The notes: generated by a model not told the origin, from the sequence alone. Shown: positions 16,509 to 25,698, counted from the first letter of the stretch. The stretch: DNA of 32,653 nucleotides from an uncultured Bacteroidales bacterium (GCA_947303335.1 CAMYYB010000020.1:1-32653), one strand, 5' to 3'. A program made the numbers and translations.

Positions 16509-17351
16509 TCAGAATTTGCTTAAGTTACAGCCCCTTCCGTCGGGCATATTGAATTTCCAGGTCAGCGACAACCGAGCCATTCCAAACCAGTCATTGAAAG
16601 CAGCATTACCCCTCTGCTGACCTGGGAGGAAGTTACCTGTCGGGTCGCTCAAGTCGTATGTCTCACCATCTTCGGCGACAAATGTGGCATGTTGTTCGGG
16701 ATAAACCGTTGCCACATCGTCGAGATAATCCGTGAAGGTCTTTTGCATCCTCCATTCAATAGTAGCGGCCATGTGTTTTGACAAAGAGAATTTTACGCCC
16801 ATTCCAAAAGGCAGAGAAACCCCGACGGGCATCGTGCGTCCAAAGAGTTTATCATACCATTTGGCATCGGATGGTGCAGATTCAGTGGCATAATTGCGCA
16901 AACTGACCACACTACCCCCATATTCAGCATAAGGCGTATATTGGAAAACAGAAATACCGCCAAAGATATATGGAGAGACATTCTTTTTCGGGTTACCCGT
17001 GTAGTATTCAAGGAAATTAAACTCGGCGACGAGGCTGAAGTCATTGATCAATGTTGTAAAATTCAATCCTCGGTCAGGGCGCCAACCGACAACTTCATCG
17101 GAAGCCTTCACGGTAGCACGACTATAATCGAAACGGAAAGTCCAACGATTGTTGTAGTTGAATCGGACCACACCTCCATATTGCAGTTGGGCTTGCATAA
17201 AAGGAATCATGGGATTCAAATCGCCCATATAATAACTCACACCGACATGAGGCCCCACTTCAATGGTTTGGGGGTCATCAAACTGAGCATTCGCTTGCAT
17301 ATAAACAAACAAGCAGCTCACAATCAATAAAAAACGATATACTCTATACAT
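16509..17351 (-). CDS. porG: PorG-like outer-membrane beta-barrel, T9SS component (DUF6089)
   Basis: PorG is an outer-membrane protein associated with the PorK/PorN ring of the type IX secretion system. The 280-residue precursor has signal peptide MYRVYRFLLIVSCLFVYMQA ending NAQ. The mature protein has alternating beta-strand character with family phrases EVGPHVGVSYYMGDLNP, EFNFLEYYTG, VSPYIFGGISVFQY, SLPFGMGVKFSLSKHMA and MQKTFTDYLDDVATVYP. It ends in strand-forming ARLSLTWKFNMP with a short tail. Position immediately upstream of uppS, bamA and two skp genes is the same as porG (PG0189) in Porphyromonas gingivalis. Two predicted T9SS cargo proteins in this window make functional sense of its presence. 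An exact -7 box precedes it. Confidence 0.85.
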   Translation of the reverse strand: MYRVYRFLLIVSCLFVYMQANAQFDDPQTIEVGPHVGVSYYMGDLNPMIPFMQAQLQYGGVVRFNYNNRWTFRFDYSRATVKASDEVVGWRPDRGLNFTTLINDFSLVAEFNFLEYYTGNPKKNVSPYIFGGISVFQYTPYAEYGGSVVSLRNYATESAPSDAKWYDKLFGRTMPVGVSLPFGMGVKFSLSKHMAATIEWRMQKTFTDYLDDVATVYPEQHATFVAEDGETYDLSDPTGNFLPGQQRGNAAFNDWFGMARLSLTWKFNMPDGRGCNLSKF

Positions 17352-17363
17352 AGTTTAAGTCTG

Positions 17364-17371
17364 CAAAATTA
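17364..17371 (-). promoter_or_regulatory. Putative internal -7 box for porG-uppS-bamA-skp
   Basis: The minus strand reads TAATTTTG, an exact match to TAnnTTTG, in the 48-base gap between nadK and porG and 12 bases before the porG ATG. It would give the envelope genes a promoter separate from the upstream translation genes. Confidence 0.5.
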
Positions 17372-17399
17372 AGAATTTTTCCAATGAGAACGAAATAAT

Positions 17400-18272
17400 T
17401 CAATTTCTATTGTCCTTACCCCACATCAATTTGTTGCGAATCGTCGAAAAAAAGTCCTCGTCACGCATCCTAACCAAATTAAGACAGAAGCTCGCTTTCC
17501 GAACTTCCAACTGTACTGAGGTATCCAAAGCACAAGTCCTTGAATCCATACTGAAGACAAATCTCTTCTCACGACTCTCGACCTGGATGCGAACCGTGCT
17601 GTCATCAGGGATGACTACAGGACGAACCGTTAGATTATGAGCCGCAATGGGCGTAAGGACAAAACTCTTCGAACTTGGTGCAATAATAGGGCCTCCCGCA
17701 CTCAACGAATAAGCTGTCGATCCCGTTGGAGTAGCCAACAAAATGCCATCGCCCCAATATGTATTGAGATAGATATCGTCGACATACACCTTGATGGTCA
17801 AGAGACTATGCTCAGGGTTACGGATGACGTTCAACTCGTTGAGGGCATAGCGCACATCGCCAAAAACGTTGACGGGAGATACCAGTTCCAGGAGAGTACG
17901 TTGCTCGACGGAATAATCACTCGATAGTACACTCTCAATCGCCTGGTCTATCTCATTCTTTGAGACGCTGGACAGGAAACCCAGTCTCCCCATATTGATA
18001 CCCAACACCGGCATTCCCGAATCGAGCACAAAAGGAACGGTGTCCAGTATTGTTCCGTCGCCACCGATAGACAGTAGCAGGTCGGCATCCAAATCAGCAT
18101 GGGAGCAGAAGACCTTGTATTCTAAGCCTTCAGGGACATAGTCCTTGATCATTACGGCAAAAGGCTTGAAGACCGTCGTCTCTATCCGCTTCTCAGACAG
18201 TTTCACAAACAGCTGCCGCATATATTCCCCGTTCTCAGGGGCGATGTTCTTTCCAAATAGGGCGATAGTCAT
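17400..18272 (-). CDS. nadK: NAD kinase
   Basis: The enzyme phosphorylates NAD to NADP. I chose the ATG at 18272 (290 residues, MTIALFGKNIAPENGEYM) because it matches the normal family start. An in-frame ATG at 18365 would add 31 polar residues and overlap rsgA by 11 bases, and remains possible. Hallmarks are GGDGT at residues 70-74 (LLSIGGDGTILDTV), GINMGRLGFLSSV, the NE motif in ALNELNVIRN, and the glycine-rich segment DGILLATPTGSTAYSLSAGGP. It is cytosolic. It follows rsgA and precedes porG on the same strand. Confidence 0.95.
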   Translation of the reverse strand: MTIALFGKNIAPENGEYMRQLFVKLSEKRIETTVFKPFAVMIKDYVPEGLEYKVFCSHADLDADLLLSIGGDGTILDTVPFVLDSGMPVLGINMGRLGFLSSVSKNEIDQAIESVLSSDYSVEQRTLLELVSPVNVFGDVRYALNELNVIRNPEHSLLTIKVYVDDIYLNTYWGDGILLATPTGSTAYSLSAGGPIIAPSSKSFVLTPIAAHNLTVRPVVIPDDSTVRIQVESREKRFVFSMDSRTCALDTSVQLEVRKASFCLNLVRMRDEDFFSTIRNKLMWGKDNRN

Positions 18273-18354
18273 AGGTTTTCTATGTTTTTCATCCGATAGG
18301 GACAGCGGGACATGACCCGTTGTTAGCTTTTTCCCATCCTTATCGGAAGTAGTA

Positions 18355-19290
18355 TTACGATTCATCTTTCACAGATTCATGGCTTTCGTCAGTCATCATC
18401 CTTATATAATTCACATAACGCCAATCGGCAATATCACCATTTTCGACGGCGGCTTTTACTGCACAACCCGGTTCGTGGGTATGGGTGCAGTTGGCAAAAC
18501 GGCATTCGCTCATCAGCTCACGCATCTCGGGGAAACGCTGTGCCAACGTCTCTTTTTCAAGATCGTAAAGCACAAACTCCTTGATACCAGGCGTATCCAC
18601 AATCCAGGCATCAAAACCAAGATGGTGCATCTCGGCAAAGGTAGTAGTATGTTTGCCCTTTTCATGATAGTCAGAAATCGCTCCGATACGGACATCCAGA
18701 GAGGGGTCGAGGGCATTCACAAGAGCCGACTTACCCACACCCGAATGGCCGGAGAACAGGCATATCTTACCTTGCATCAAGGCTTTTAGCTCATCTATCT
18801 GGAAACCCGTCTTTGCTGAAACGCCAAACGAAGTATATCCGAGACGCTGGTAGGTTTCCATCAACACGCACATCTCCCCTATCTGTTCGACAGTATAAAG
18901 GTCGCATTTGTTGAACACCACAGCGGCTGGAATATGATAGGCTTCACAGGTCACCAGAAAACGATCGATGAACCCTGTTGAAGTACGAGGCTGGGCAATG
19001 GTAGCAACCACGATGGCCAAATCCACATTGGCAGCGATAATATGCGAGGCCTTGCTCAGATTAACCGATTGGCGTACAATCACATTGTCACGCGGTTCTA
19101 TTTTCTTGATGACTCCTGTCTCCTTGCCAGGCTCTTGCTCAAACTCCACATTGTCGCCCACAGCCACCGGATTGGTGGAGCGGATACCATCCAATCGAAT
19201 CTTGCCTCGCAGACGGCATTCCCATTGCCGTCCCTGTCCGTCAAGAACGATATACCAACTGCCCGTCGATTTAATGACCTTACCTAACAT
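18355..19290 (-). CDS. rsgA: Ribosome small-subunit-dependent GTPase RsgA
   Basis: RsgA is a late 30S assembly checkpoint GTPase. The 311-residue protein has the N-terminal OB fold, then the circularly permuted GTPase order: G4 NKCD at 127-130, G1 GHSGVGKS at 181-188, a T-rich switch near 215, and G3 DTPG at 232-235. The zinc site is Cys263, Cys268, His270 and Cys276 (CRFANCTHTHEPGC). All motifs are intact. Its ATG overlaps the dprA stop by 7 bases, indicating translational coupling. Length is typical. Confidence 0.97.
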   Translation of the reverse strand: MLGKVIKSTGSWYIVLDGQGRQWECRLRGKIRLDGIRSTNPVAVGDNVEFEQEPGKETGVIKKIEPRDNVIVRQSVNLSKASHIIAANVDLAIVVATIAQPRTSTGFIDRFLVTCEAYHIPAAVVFNKCDLYTVEQIGEMCVLMETYQRLGYTSFGVSAKTGFQIDELKALMQGKICLFSGHSGVGKSALVNALDPSLDVRIGAISDYHEKGKHTTTFAEMHHLGFDAWIVDTPGIKEFVLYDLEKETLAQRFPEMRELMSECRFANCTHTHEPGCAVKAAVENGDIADWRYVNYIRMMTDESHESVKDES

Positions 19291-20384
19291 TTCTGGTAAC
19301 GTTTCCCCGGTAATGCCATCAATATACCGTCGAACTCCAAACCCAACAACAAGGAGGCAATCTTAGTCGTAGACATATCCGTCTTCACGATGATATCGTC
19401 AAGATTGATTACAGCATTGGAGCCAAAACAGTCCATAATCATTTTCTCATCCTCGGTAAACTCGCGGAAGATGGCGGTTTGTTTCTCCTCTTTGGCCTCA
19501 GCATCCCAACGCATCACATAACGCAAATTCAGCACGCTTTCCATAAGATGGGCTCGGTTGGTACGAATGAGGTAATTGCAGCCCTGACTATAAAGGTCAT
19601 TGATGCGACCCGGATAAGCAAACACATCACGGTTATAGGAGTCGGCCAAATCCGCAGTAATCAAGGAGCCTCCTTTCAGTGCCGACTCAATCACCACCAC
19701 AGCATCCGCCATACCTGCAATGACTCGGTTACGACGAGGGAAATTCTCGCGTTCAGGCTCTGTGCCGCTGATATACTCTGTCAGGATGCCTCCATCATGT
19801 TCCAACATATCAGAGGCCAATTTCTTATTGAGAGAAGGATACACTTGCTGCATCCCGCATCCCGTCACAGCGACAGTAGGGATACCGTGCTTCACTGAAG
19901 CCTTATGTGCCGTTGTGTCCACACCGTAGGCCAATCCACTTACAATCAGCACATTATCGCTTTTCAAATCCTCAACCAACTGGTTGCAGTTTTCCTTTCC
20001 ATAATCCGTAATGTTACGAGTGCCGACGATAGCCACCACACGGTTGGCGTTAAGGTTGGCCTTACCTTTATAATATAGCAACAAAGGACCATCGTCGCAT
20101 TGCAATAGGCGACGAGGATAATCGGAATCCAAAAAGAACAAGGGACGGATTCCGTTTTGCTCCATGAATTCGATTTCCTGTTCCGCCCGTTTCAGGTATT
20201 TTTTCGGATGACAGATGGCATCGATTGATGCTTCACGCATCCCGCTGATCTTCTCTAACGACTTACGAGTTTCATCGAAGATGGCTCGGGCACTACCGCA
20301 ATACTGCACGAACTTCTTCCCGCTGATATCACCGATACCAGGTAGCAGCGTCAACGCGATTTGATATTTAACTTCTTCGTTCAT
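19284..20384 (-). CDS. dprA: DNA-processing protein DprA/Smf
   Basis: DprA loads RecA on incoming single-stranded DNA during natural transformation. The ATG at 20384 gives 366 residues beginning MNEEVKYQIALTLLPGIG; an in-frame ATG 30 bases upstream is less likely. A helix-hairpin-helix-like start precedes the Rossmann-type core with VAIVGTRNITDYG, VSGLAYGVDTTAHKASVKHG, VAVTGCGMQQVYP, and later GGSLITADLADSYNRDVFAYPG. A C-terminal winged-helix domain (about 300-366) ends in ALPGKRYQKC. The gene is widespread in non-competent bacteria, so competence is not implied. It overlaps rsgA by 7 bases. Confidence 0.95.
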   Translation of the reverse strand: MNEEVKYQIALTLLPGIGDISGKKFVQYCGSARAIFDETRKSLEKISGMREASIDAICHPKKYLKRAEQEIEFMEQNGIRPLFFLDSDYPRRLLQCDDGPLLLYYKGKANLNANRVVAIVGTRNITDYGKENCNQLVEDLKSDNVLIVSGLAYGVDTTAHKASVKHGIPTVAVTGCGMQQVYPSLNKKLASDMLEHDGGILTEYISGTEPERENFPRRNRVIAGMADAVVVIESALKGGSLITADLADSYNRDVFAYPGRINDLYSQGCNYLIRTNRAHLMESVLNLRYVMRWDAEAKEEKQTAIFREFTEDEKMIMDCFGSNAVINLDDIIVKTDMSTTKIASLLLGLEFDGILMALPGKRYQKC

Positions 20385-20422
20385 TGTCAGTATGGTTTCA
20401 GGAGATTGAGCCACTCGAATTC

Positions 20423-22210
20423 CTAATCCAGTTTCAGCACAGCCAAGAAAGCCGACTGCGGCACCTCAACATTGCCAACCTGACGCATACGCTTCTTACC
20501 CGCTTTTTGCTTTTCAAGCAACTTACGTTTACGCGAAACGTCACCGCCGTAGCACTTCGCCGTCACATCCTTACGCACCTGACGCACCGTCTCACGGGCA
20601 ATAATCTTCGCACCAATGGCAGCCTGAATAGCAATATCGAATTGGTGACGAGGAATCAACTCCTTCAGTTTCTCGCACATTCGCCGACCGAAGTCGTAAG
20701 CGTGTCCACGATGAATCAAAGTGGAAAGGGCATCCACAGACTCGCCGTTGAGCATGATGTCCAATTTGACCAAATCGGCATTCTGGTAGCCGGCAATATG
20801 ATAATCGAACGAGGCATAGCCTTTCGATATGGATTTCAGTTTGTCGTAGAAGTCGAAGACGATTTCACTCAACGGCATCTCGAAGGTCAACTCCACACGG
20901 TCGGTGGAGAGATAGACCTGATTCTTCAATACGCCGCGCCGGTCAATACAGAGGGTCATAATAGGACCCGTGAAATCGTTCTTGGAGATAATCTGCGCCA
21001 GGATATAGGGTTCCTCGATATGGTCGATTTTTGTCACCTCGGGCAATCCACTGGGGTTGTGTACCTCAATCATTTCGCCGTCTGTCTTAAAGCACTTGAA
21101 TGAGACGTTAGGCACCGTTGTAATCACATCCATATCAAACTCGCGATCGAGGCGTTCCTGCACGATTTCCATGTGGAGCAAGCCCAGGAAGCCGCAACGG
21201 AAGCCGAAGCCCAAGGCTGCCGACGACTCAGGCTCCCAAACCAAGGAGGCATCGTTGAGTTGCAGTTTCTCTAAAGAAGCCCTCAACTCTTCGTAGTCGT
21301 CAGCATCAACAGGATAGATACCCGCAAACAGCATTGGCTTCACATTCTCAAAGCCGGAGACTGGCTCGGTACAGGGACGTTCCACATGGGTGATGGTGTC
21401 GCCCACCTTAACCTCTTTCGAGGTCTTGATACCTGAGATGATATAACCCACATCGCCTGCCGAAAGCTCGTTTTTAGGCACTTGCTTCAGTTGCAGCACT
21501 CCGATTTCATCAGCGTTGTATTCTTTTCCCGTGGCAAAGAACTTCACCAAGTCATTGGTGCGCAAGGTACCGTTCATGATGCGGAAATAGGCAATGATAC
21601 CTCTGAACGAATTGAACACCGAGTCGAAAATCAGCGCCTGAAGCGGAGCGTTGGGGTCGCCCTTGGGACAAGGGATTCGCTCCACGATGGCATCCAAGAC
21701 AGCAGGTACCCCCTCGCCCGTGCGGGCACTAACGCGAAGAATCTCGCTGGGGTCACAGCCCAACAGGTCCACCATCTGGTCTTCCACGATGTCGACCATC
21801 GCGCTGTCCATATCAATCTTGTTCATTACGGGGATGATTTCGAGGTCGTGTTCAAGTGCCGAATAAAGGTTGGCTATCGTTTGGGCCTGAATGCCTTGGG
21901 TGGCATCCACCACAAGCAAAGCCCCTTCACAGGCGGCTATGCTGCGCGACACCTCGTATGAGAAGTCAACATGGCCGGGAGTATCAATCAGATTCAGTGT
22001 ATACTCCTCTCCTTTATAGTGATACTTCATCTGGATGGCGTGACTCTTGATGGTAATACCACGTTCACGTTCCAAATCCATGTCATCCAAAACCTGGTCG
22101 ACAAGTTCCTTGTCGTTAAGGGTATGGGTAATCTCCAAAAGCCTATCGGCCAAGGTAGATTTACCGTGGTCGATATGGGCTATGATACAAAAATTGCGAA
22201 TGTTTTTCAT
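20423..22210 (-). CDS. lepA: Elongation factor 4 (LepA)
   Basis: LepA is a ribosome-associated translational GTPase related to EF-G, involved in back-translocation or initiation and stress responses. The 595-residue protein has P-loop AHIDHGKST at 11-19, the RERGITI switch, DTPGHVDF and NKIDMD. It then has the EF-G-like domains, including [13 protein letters not shown], and the specific C-terminal domain with [20 protein letters not shown]. Length is typical. A perfect TATCTTTG box ends only 5 bases before the ATG, so the mRNA from that site would be nearly leaderless. It lies 31 bases after the MORN-repeat gene on the same strand. Confidence 0.98.
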   Translation of the reverse strand: MKNIRNFCIIAHIDHGKSTLADRLLEITHTLNDKELVDQVLDDMDLERERGITIKSHAIQMKYHYKGEEYTLNLIDTPGHVDFSYEVSRSIAACEGALLVVDATQGIQAQTIANLYSALEHDLEIIPVMNKIDMDSAMVDIVEDQMVDLLGCDPSEILRVSARTGEGVPAVLDAIVERIPCPKGDPNAPLQALIFDSVFNSFRGIIAYFRIMNGTLRTNDLVKFFATGKEYNADEIGVLQLKQVPKNELSAGDVGYIISGIKTSKEVKVGDTITHVERPCTEPVSGFENVKPMLFAGIYPVDADDYEELRASLEKLQLNDASLVWEPESSAALGFGFRCGFLGLLHMEIVQERLDREFDMDVITTVPNVSFKCFKTDGEMIEVHNPSGLPEVTKIDHIEEPYILAQIISKNDFTGPIMTLCIDRRGVLKNQVYLSTDRVELTFEMPLSEIVFDFYDKLKSISKGYASFDYHIAGYQNADLVKLDIMLNGESVDALSTLIHRGHAYDFGRRMCEKLKELIPRHQFDIAIQAAIGAKIIARETVRQVRKDVTAKCYGGDVSRKRKLLEKQKAGKKRMRQVGNVEVPQSAFLAVLKLD

Positions 22211-22215
22211 GGGCG

Positions 22216-22223
22216 CAAAGATA
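22216..22223 (-). promoter_or_regulatory. Putative -7 box giving a near-leaderless lepA mRNA
   Basis: The minus strand reads TATCTTTG, followed by CGCCC and then the lepA ATG at 22210. Bacteroidetes transcription starts a few bases after this box, so the transcript would begin at or next to the start codon. Confidence 0.55.
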
Positions 22224-22241
22224 CGGAAAAAATCTTCACAC

Positions 22242-22907
22242 TCATTTCTTCTTCTCCTTGACGTCTCCGTCTGCTTTCGTAGCTTGAGAATAAGTCTTCT
22301 TCTTTCCTTGGATTACACCGTTCTTGTAGCTCACCTCGCTCTTCATTGAGCCATTCTCGTAGAAGGTCTCCTGCTTGCCGTTGAACTGTCCTTGAGTGTA
22401 TTCAATGGTCATCTTCTTTTGACCATTCTCATAGTACCAAGTCGTCAGGCCGTCGCGCTTATCGTTCTTGTATTCCGACACTTCCAGATTGCCGCCCTTT
22501 TCATAGCACAGGATTTGCGTACCGTCAAGCTTTCCGTCTTTGTAGGTGTTCAGTTTCGACAACCTGCCACCACGATACCACTCACTGACCTGACCTTCCA
22601 GAACATCATTCTTATATTCGGCCTTCTTAGTGAGGGAACCGGTCTTGTCAATCTCAATATACACGCCATTGCGCTTGCCGTCAACATAATTGACGACACG
22701 TTTGGGCAAATAGGTATTGCTGGTGTAATACTCCATCCACGTACCGACTTTCTTACCATTGTTCACCGTACCTTCAATGGTGTAGTCGTGGGCAGTCGTC
22801 TTAAAGGTGCCATTAGGGGCTTTGCTGACATCAACACTTTCGATTGTTTGAGAAAAGAGAGGCATTGCAAAGAACGCCAAAAGGATAATAATCAAATTCT
22901 TACGCAT
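22242..22907 (-). CDS. Secreted MORN-repeat (YwqK-like) protein
   Basis: The ATG at 22907 gives 221 residues with signal peptide [20 protein letters not shown]; an in-frame ATG 27 bases upstream would spoil that N-terminus. The mature protein is built of repeated MORN-like units of about 22 residues, each of the form NG-x-x-G-x-W-x-x-Y, for example [46 protein letters not shown] and [18 protein letters not shown]. Databases often call such proteins YwqK-family antitoxins, but nothing here supports a toxin-antitoxin role. The tail is Lys-rich (DVKEKKK). It probably sits in the periplasm or on the envelope. It leads the ten-gene run, with its own promoter box. The function is unknown. Confidence 0.88.
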   Translation of the reverse strand: MRKNLIIILLAFFAMPLFSQTIESVDVSKAPNGTFKTTAHDYTIEGTVNNGKKVGTWMEYYTSNTYLPKRVVNYVDGKRNGVYIEIDKTGSLTKKAEYKNDVLEGQVSEWYRGGRLSKLNTYKDGKLDGTQILCYEKGGNLEVSEYKNDKRDGLTTWYYENGQKKMTIEYTQGQFNGKQETFYENGSMKSEVSYKNGVIQGKKKTYSQATKADGDVKEKKK

Positions 22908-22931
22908 TTTAATAAGTTTTATAATGATGGA

Positions 22932-22939
22932 CAAAAGTA
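22932..22939 (-). promoter_or_regulatory. Putative -7 box for the MORN-lepA-to-skp run
   Basis: The minus strand reads TACTTTTG, an exact TAnnTTTG match, 25 bases before the MORN gene ATG at 22907. This is the likely head promoter of the ten-gene minus-strand run. Confidence 0.55.
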
Positions 22940-23031
22940 TAAAATTCGTCGCAATTCACCGCAATTTTCATGCAAAAAGTTTTCGGCATCGGTTTTTTTT
23001 GCATTTTTGAAGCCTCAAACAACGCATTATC

Positions 23032-23331
23032 ATGAAGAAAATAGAAGTCAAAAATTTCAAGCTTTACACCACCGCAGTCATCTGTATCGAGTGGAAAGGC
23101 GACTTGCTCAACGTCAATCTTGACCTCGCCATGATGCTGAAAATGATGAAGATGGAAGGTCTTACGGAAACCGACATTGTGCACTATAGCCAGCAAGGAC
23201 AACCCATCCCCTTCAAAAAAGTGTCGCTCTATCTTTTTCAGGAAGACGGCAAGCCCGGAAAGTATTGTACGGACGAATCATTCTGCGAAGATGACGACCC
23301 AATTGTGTTTTATGTAGAGATAAAGGAATAA
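23032..23331 (+). CDS. Small conserved-looking hypothetical protein (99 aa)
   Basis: I do not recognise this 99-residue protein. It starts MKKIEVKNFKLYTTAVICIE and has no signal peptide or membrane helix, so it is probably cytosolic. It has a Met-rich helix (NLDLAMMLKMMKMEGL), a central strand segment (KKVSLYLFQED) and an acidic end (DESFCEDDDPIVFYVEIKE) with two cysteines near CTDESFC. Codon use and composition match neighbours. It is a single-gene unit: divergent from the MORN gene and ended by a strong terminator. A near-match -7 box, CATTTTTG (one mismatch), lies at 23002-23009. A real gene is likely because of the good ATG, promoter-like region and terminator immediately after its stop. 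Confidence 0.75.
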   Translation: MKKIEVKNFKLYTTAVICIEWKGDLLNVNLDLAMMLKMMKMEGLTETDIVHYSQQGQPIPFKKVSLYLFQEDGKPGKYCTDESFCEDDDPIVFYVEIKE

Positions 23332-23372
23332 AAAAAGAGGGGCCGTTCATGTCATCAGCCCCTCTTTTTTTT
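23331..23372. terminator. Strong bidirectional Rho-independent terminator
   Basis: AAAAAAGAGGGGC (23331-23343) pairs perfectly with GCCCCTCTTTTTT (23358-23370) around a 14-base loop. The plus strand continues with T residues; the minus strand also ends in a T run. It separates the convergent small gene and the Nfn-type gene. Confidence 0.93.
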
Positions 23373-23383
23373 CGCAAGTTAAG

Positions 23384-25654
23384 TTAATGCAGGCTCTTGA
23401 TGTACTCGTCAATCGCCTTGGCGGCTTTCTTACCAGCACCCATGGCGAGGATGACGGTAGCGGCACCGCTCACTGCGTCGCCACCGGCGAAGATGCCGGG
23501 ACGTGAAGTCGTACCCACTTCGTCAGCCACGATGCAACCCTTGCGGTTGAGGTCGAGGTTGCGGGTCGTGCTGCCAATCAGCGGGTTGGGAGAAGTACCC
23601 AGAGCCATGATAATCATGTCGACATCAAGTACGAATTCCGAGCCTTCCACCGGTACGGGGCTGCGACGGCCAGAGGCATCCGGCTCGCCCAGCTCGCATT
23701 TCACGCACTTGAAGCCTTTCACCCAGCCATTTTCGTCGCCTAAGACCTCGACAGGAGCCGTCAGCAGGTCGAAGATGACACCTTCTTCCTTGGCGTGATG
23801 CACCTCCTCCACACGGGCAGGCAACTCAGCCTCCGAGCGACGGTAGACGATATGCACCTCAGCACCGAGACGCAAAGCAGTACGTGCAGCATCCATGGCC
23901 ACATTACCGCCACCGACCACAGCGACTTTCTTACCCACGAAATTCGGGGTCTCATAGCCTTGTTTATAAGCGAAGAGCAGGTTATTACGGGTCAGGAACT
24001 CGTTGGCCGAAACCACACCACAAAGGTTCTCGCCAGGCACGTTGAGCATCATCGGGAAACCGGCACCTGATCCTACGAAGACAGCCTCGAAGCCCTCGCG
24101 GTGCATCAGCTCATCGATGGTGATGGTGCGACCCACCACCACGTCTTTCTCAAACTTGGCACCCAAGCGGCGCACGCTCTCCACCTCTTTCTTCACAACG
24201 GTGTCCTTAGGCAGACGGAACGAGGGGATACCATAGACCAACACGCCACCCATCTCGTGCAAAGCCTCGAAGATAGTGACATCGTAGCCCATCGAGAGCA
24301 AGTCTTTGGCACAGGTCAGGCCTGATGGACCGCTACCGATGATAGCCACCTTGTGGCCATTCGGGATGCTCTGGCTGTTGAAGTGCAAATCGTGCTCGAT
24401 GGCGTAGTCACCGACAAAACGCTCCAGCTTACCGATGGCGATAGGCTCAAACTTCTTGCCCATCACGCAGCTACCCTCGCACTGGCTCTCCTGCGGACAC
24501 ACACGACCGCAGACGGCAGGCAGAGCCGAATCGCAGCTGATGACACCGGCAGCTCCCTCAAAGTCGCCATGGGCGACACGGGCGATGAAGCCGGGAATGT
24601 TCACATTGACAGGGCAATGGGCCACGCATTGCGGGTTCTTGCAGTTGAGGCAACGCTGGGCTTCCATGATGGCCATGTCCGCCGAATAGCCCAAGCAGAC
24701 CTCGTCGAAGTTGTGGGCGCGGATTTCAGGTTTCTGCTCAGGGCAGGGAACCCGTTTTTTCTTGTCGAAGGTCTCTTCAGAGATGCCGCCGATGTGGCAC
24801 TTATGGCCTTCGGCTTTCTCCTCAGCTTCGATCTGCTTGCGCGTCTCCACATTATTATACATAGCCTGTCGTTTCATGGCACCATCGAAGTCCACATCAC
24901 GGCCCAAGAACTCAGGACCGTCGATGCAGGTGAACTTGGTCTTGCCGCCGATGCTCACGCGACAGGCACCGCACATACCTGTACCGTCAACCATAATCGA
25001 GTTCAACGACACCGTGCAACGGATACCCAACTCCTCGCAAGTCTTCGTGGCAAACTTCATCATAATCATCGGTCCGATAGCGACAGCCTCGTCATAGACT
25101 TTGCCGCTGGCTACCAATTGGCGCAACACGTCAGTCACCAGACCTTTGCGGCCTGTGGAGCCGTCGTCGGAGGTGACGTACAGGTTACTGACCTCAGCCA
25201 GCTCCTTTTCAAAGATAAGGAGGTCCTTGGTACGGGCACCAATAATACAGTCAGCAGTGGCACCGTGGTCGTTCAACCACTTCACTTGGGGATAGATGGG
25301 GGCGATACCCACACCGCCACCGATGAACACGAAGGAGCGCTTGCGGAGCTCTTCAGCCGTCATCGTGGCAAACTCGGAGGGCTTGCCCAAGGGACCGACG
25401 ATGTCGGCAAAGCGGTCACCTTCTTTGAATTCAGCCATTTTTCTGGTCGATTCACCGATGGCTTTGAAGACGATGGTCACCGTTCCCCTGACGCGATGAT
25501 AGTCACTGATGGTCAACGGGATGCGTTCGGAGTTCTCCTCCATCTTGACGATGAGGAACTGGCCCGGCAGAGCTGAATGAGCGATACGCGGCGCATAGAC
25601 ATCCATGAGATAAGTCTCGGCTGCGAAGGTTTCTTTGTGAATAATTTCGAACAT
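23384..25654 (-). CDS. Fused NfnA/PyrK-type and NfnB/GltD-type iron-sulfur flavoprotein
   Basis: The ATG at 25654 gives 756 residues (MFEIIHKETFAAETYLMD); the frame is open upstream but a promoter box lies between. Residues about 1-285 are a ferredoxin-reductase-like domain (RIPLTISDY, FVFIGGGVGIAPIYPQVK) ending in a [2Fe-2S] region, DGTGMCGACRVSIGGKTKFTC. About 330-756 is a GltD/NfnB domain with [4Fe-4S] cysteines (CLNCKNPQCVAHCPVNV and CGRVCPQESQCEGSC), FAD motif VAIIGSGPSGLTC and NAD(P) motif VAVVGGGNVAMDAA. In separate form NfnA and NfnB make electron-bifurcating NADH-dependent ferredoxin:NADP oxidoreductase. Databases often name this fusion DHOD-B/glutamate synthase. No glutamate synthase large subunit is adjacent, so a transhydrogenase role is more likely than glutamate synthesis, by inference. 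Confidence 0.9.
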   Translation of the reverse strand: MFEIIHKETFAAETYLMDVYAPRIAHSALPGQFLIVKMEENSERIPLTISDYHRVRGTVTIVFKAIGESTRKMAEFKEGDRFADIVGPLGKPSEFATMTAEELRKRSFVFIGGGVGIAPIYPQVKWLNDHGATADCIIGARTKDLLIFEKELAEVSNLYVTSDDGSTGRKGLVTDVLRQLVASGKVYDEAVAIGPMIMMKFATKTCEELGIRCTVSLNSIMVDGTGMCGACRVSIGGKTKFTCIDGPEFLGRDVDFDGAMKRQAMYNNVETRKQIEAEEKAEGHKCHIGGISEETFDKKKRVPCPEQKPEIRAHNFDEVCLGYSADMAIMEAQRCLNCKNPQCVAHCPVNVNIPGFIARVAHGDFEGAAGVISCDSALPAVCGRVCPQESQCEGSCVMGKKFEPIAIGKLERFVGDYAIEHDLHFNSQSIPNGHKVAIIGSGPSGLTCAKDLLSMGYDVTIFEALHEMGGVLVYGIPSFRLPKDTVVKKEVESVRRLGAKFEKDVVVGRTITIDELMHREGFEAVFVGSGAGFPMMLNVPGENLCGVVSANEFLTRNNLLFAYKQGYETPNFVGKKVAVVGGGNVAMDAARTALRLGAEVHIVYRRSEAELPARVEEVHHAKEEGVIFDLLTAPVEVLGDENGWVKGFKCVKCELGEPDASGRRSPVPVEGSEFVLDVDMIIMALGTSPNPLIGSTTRNLDLNRKGCIVADEVGTTSRPGIFAGGDAVSGAATVILAMGAGKKAAKAIDEYIKSLH

Positions 25655-25698
25655 AATATTAGGTAATTGTTGAGTTAGTTTTCTGGCAATTTGCTCCG

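Noticed and set aside
22242..22907. Toxin-antitoxin system suggested by the YwqK-like MORN family name
   Set aside because: The protein has a signal peptide and no adjacent toxin; the neighbours are housekeeping genes.
23002..23009. CATTTTTG as a -7 box for the small gene
   Set aside because: It mismatches the essential first T of TAnnTTTG and no clear -33 element precedes it, so it is only noted within the gene entry.
24353..25576. Long open frame on the plus strand opposite the Nfn-type gene
   Set aside because: It is an antisense shadow of a gene with clear iron-sulfur, FAD and NADP motifs; its translation has low-complexity His/Asp/Thr composition and no recognisable domain.
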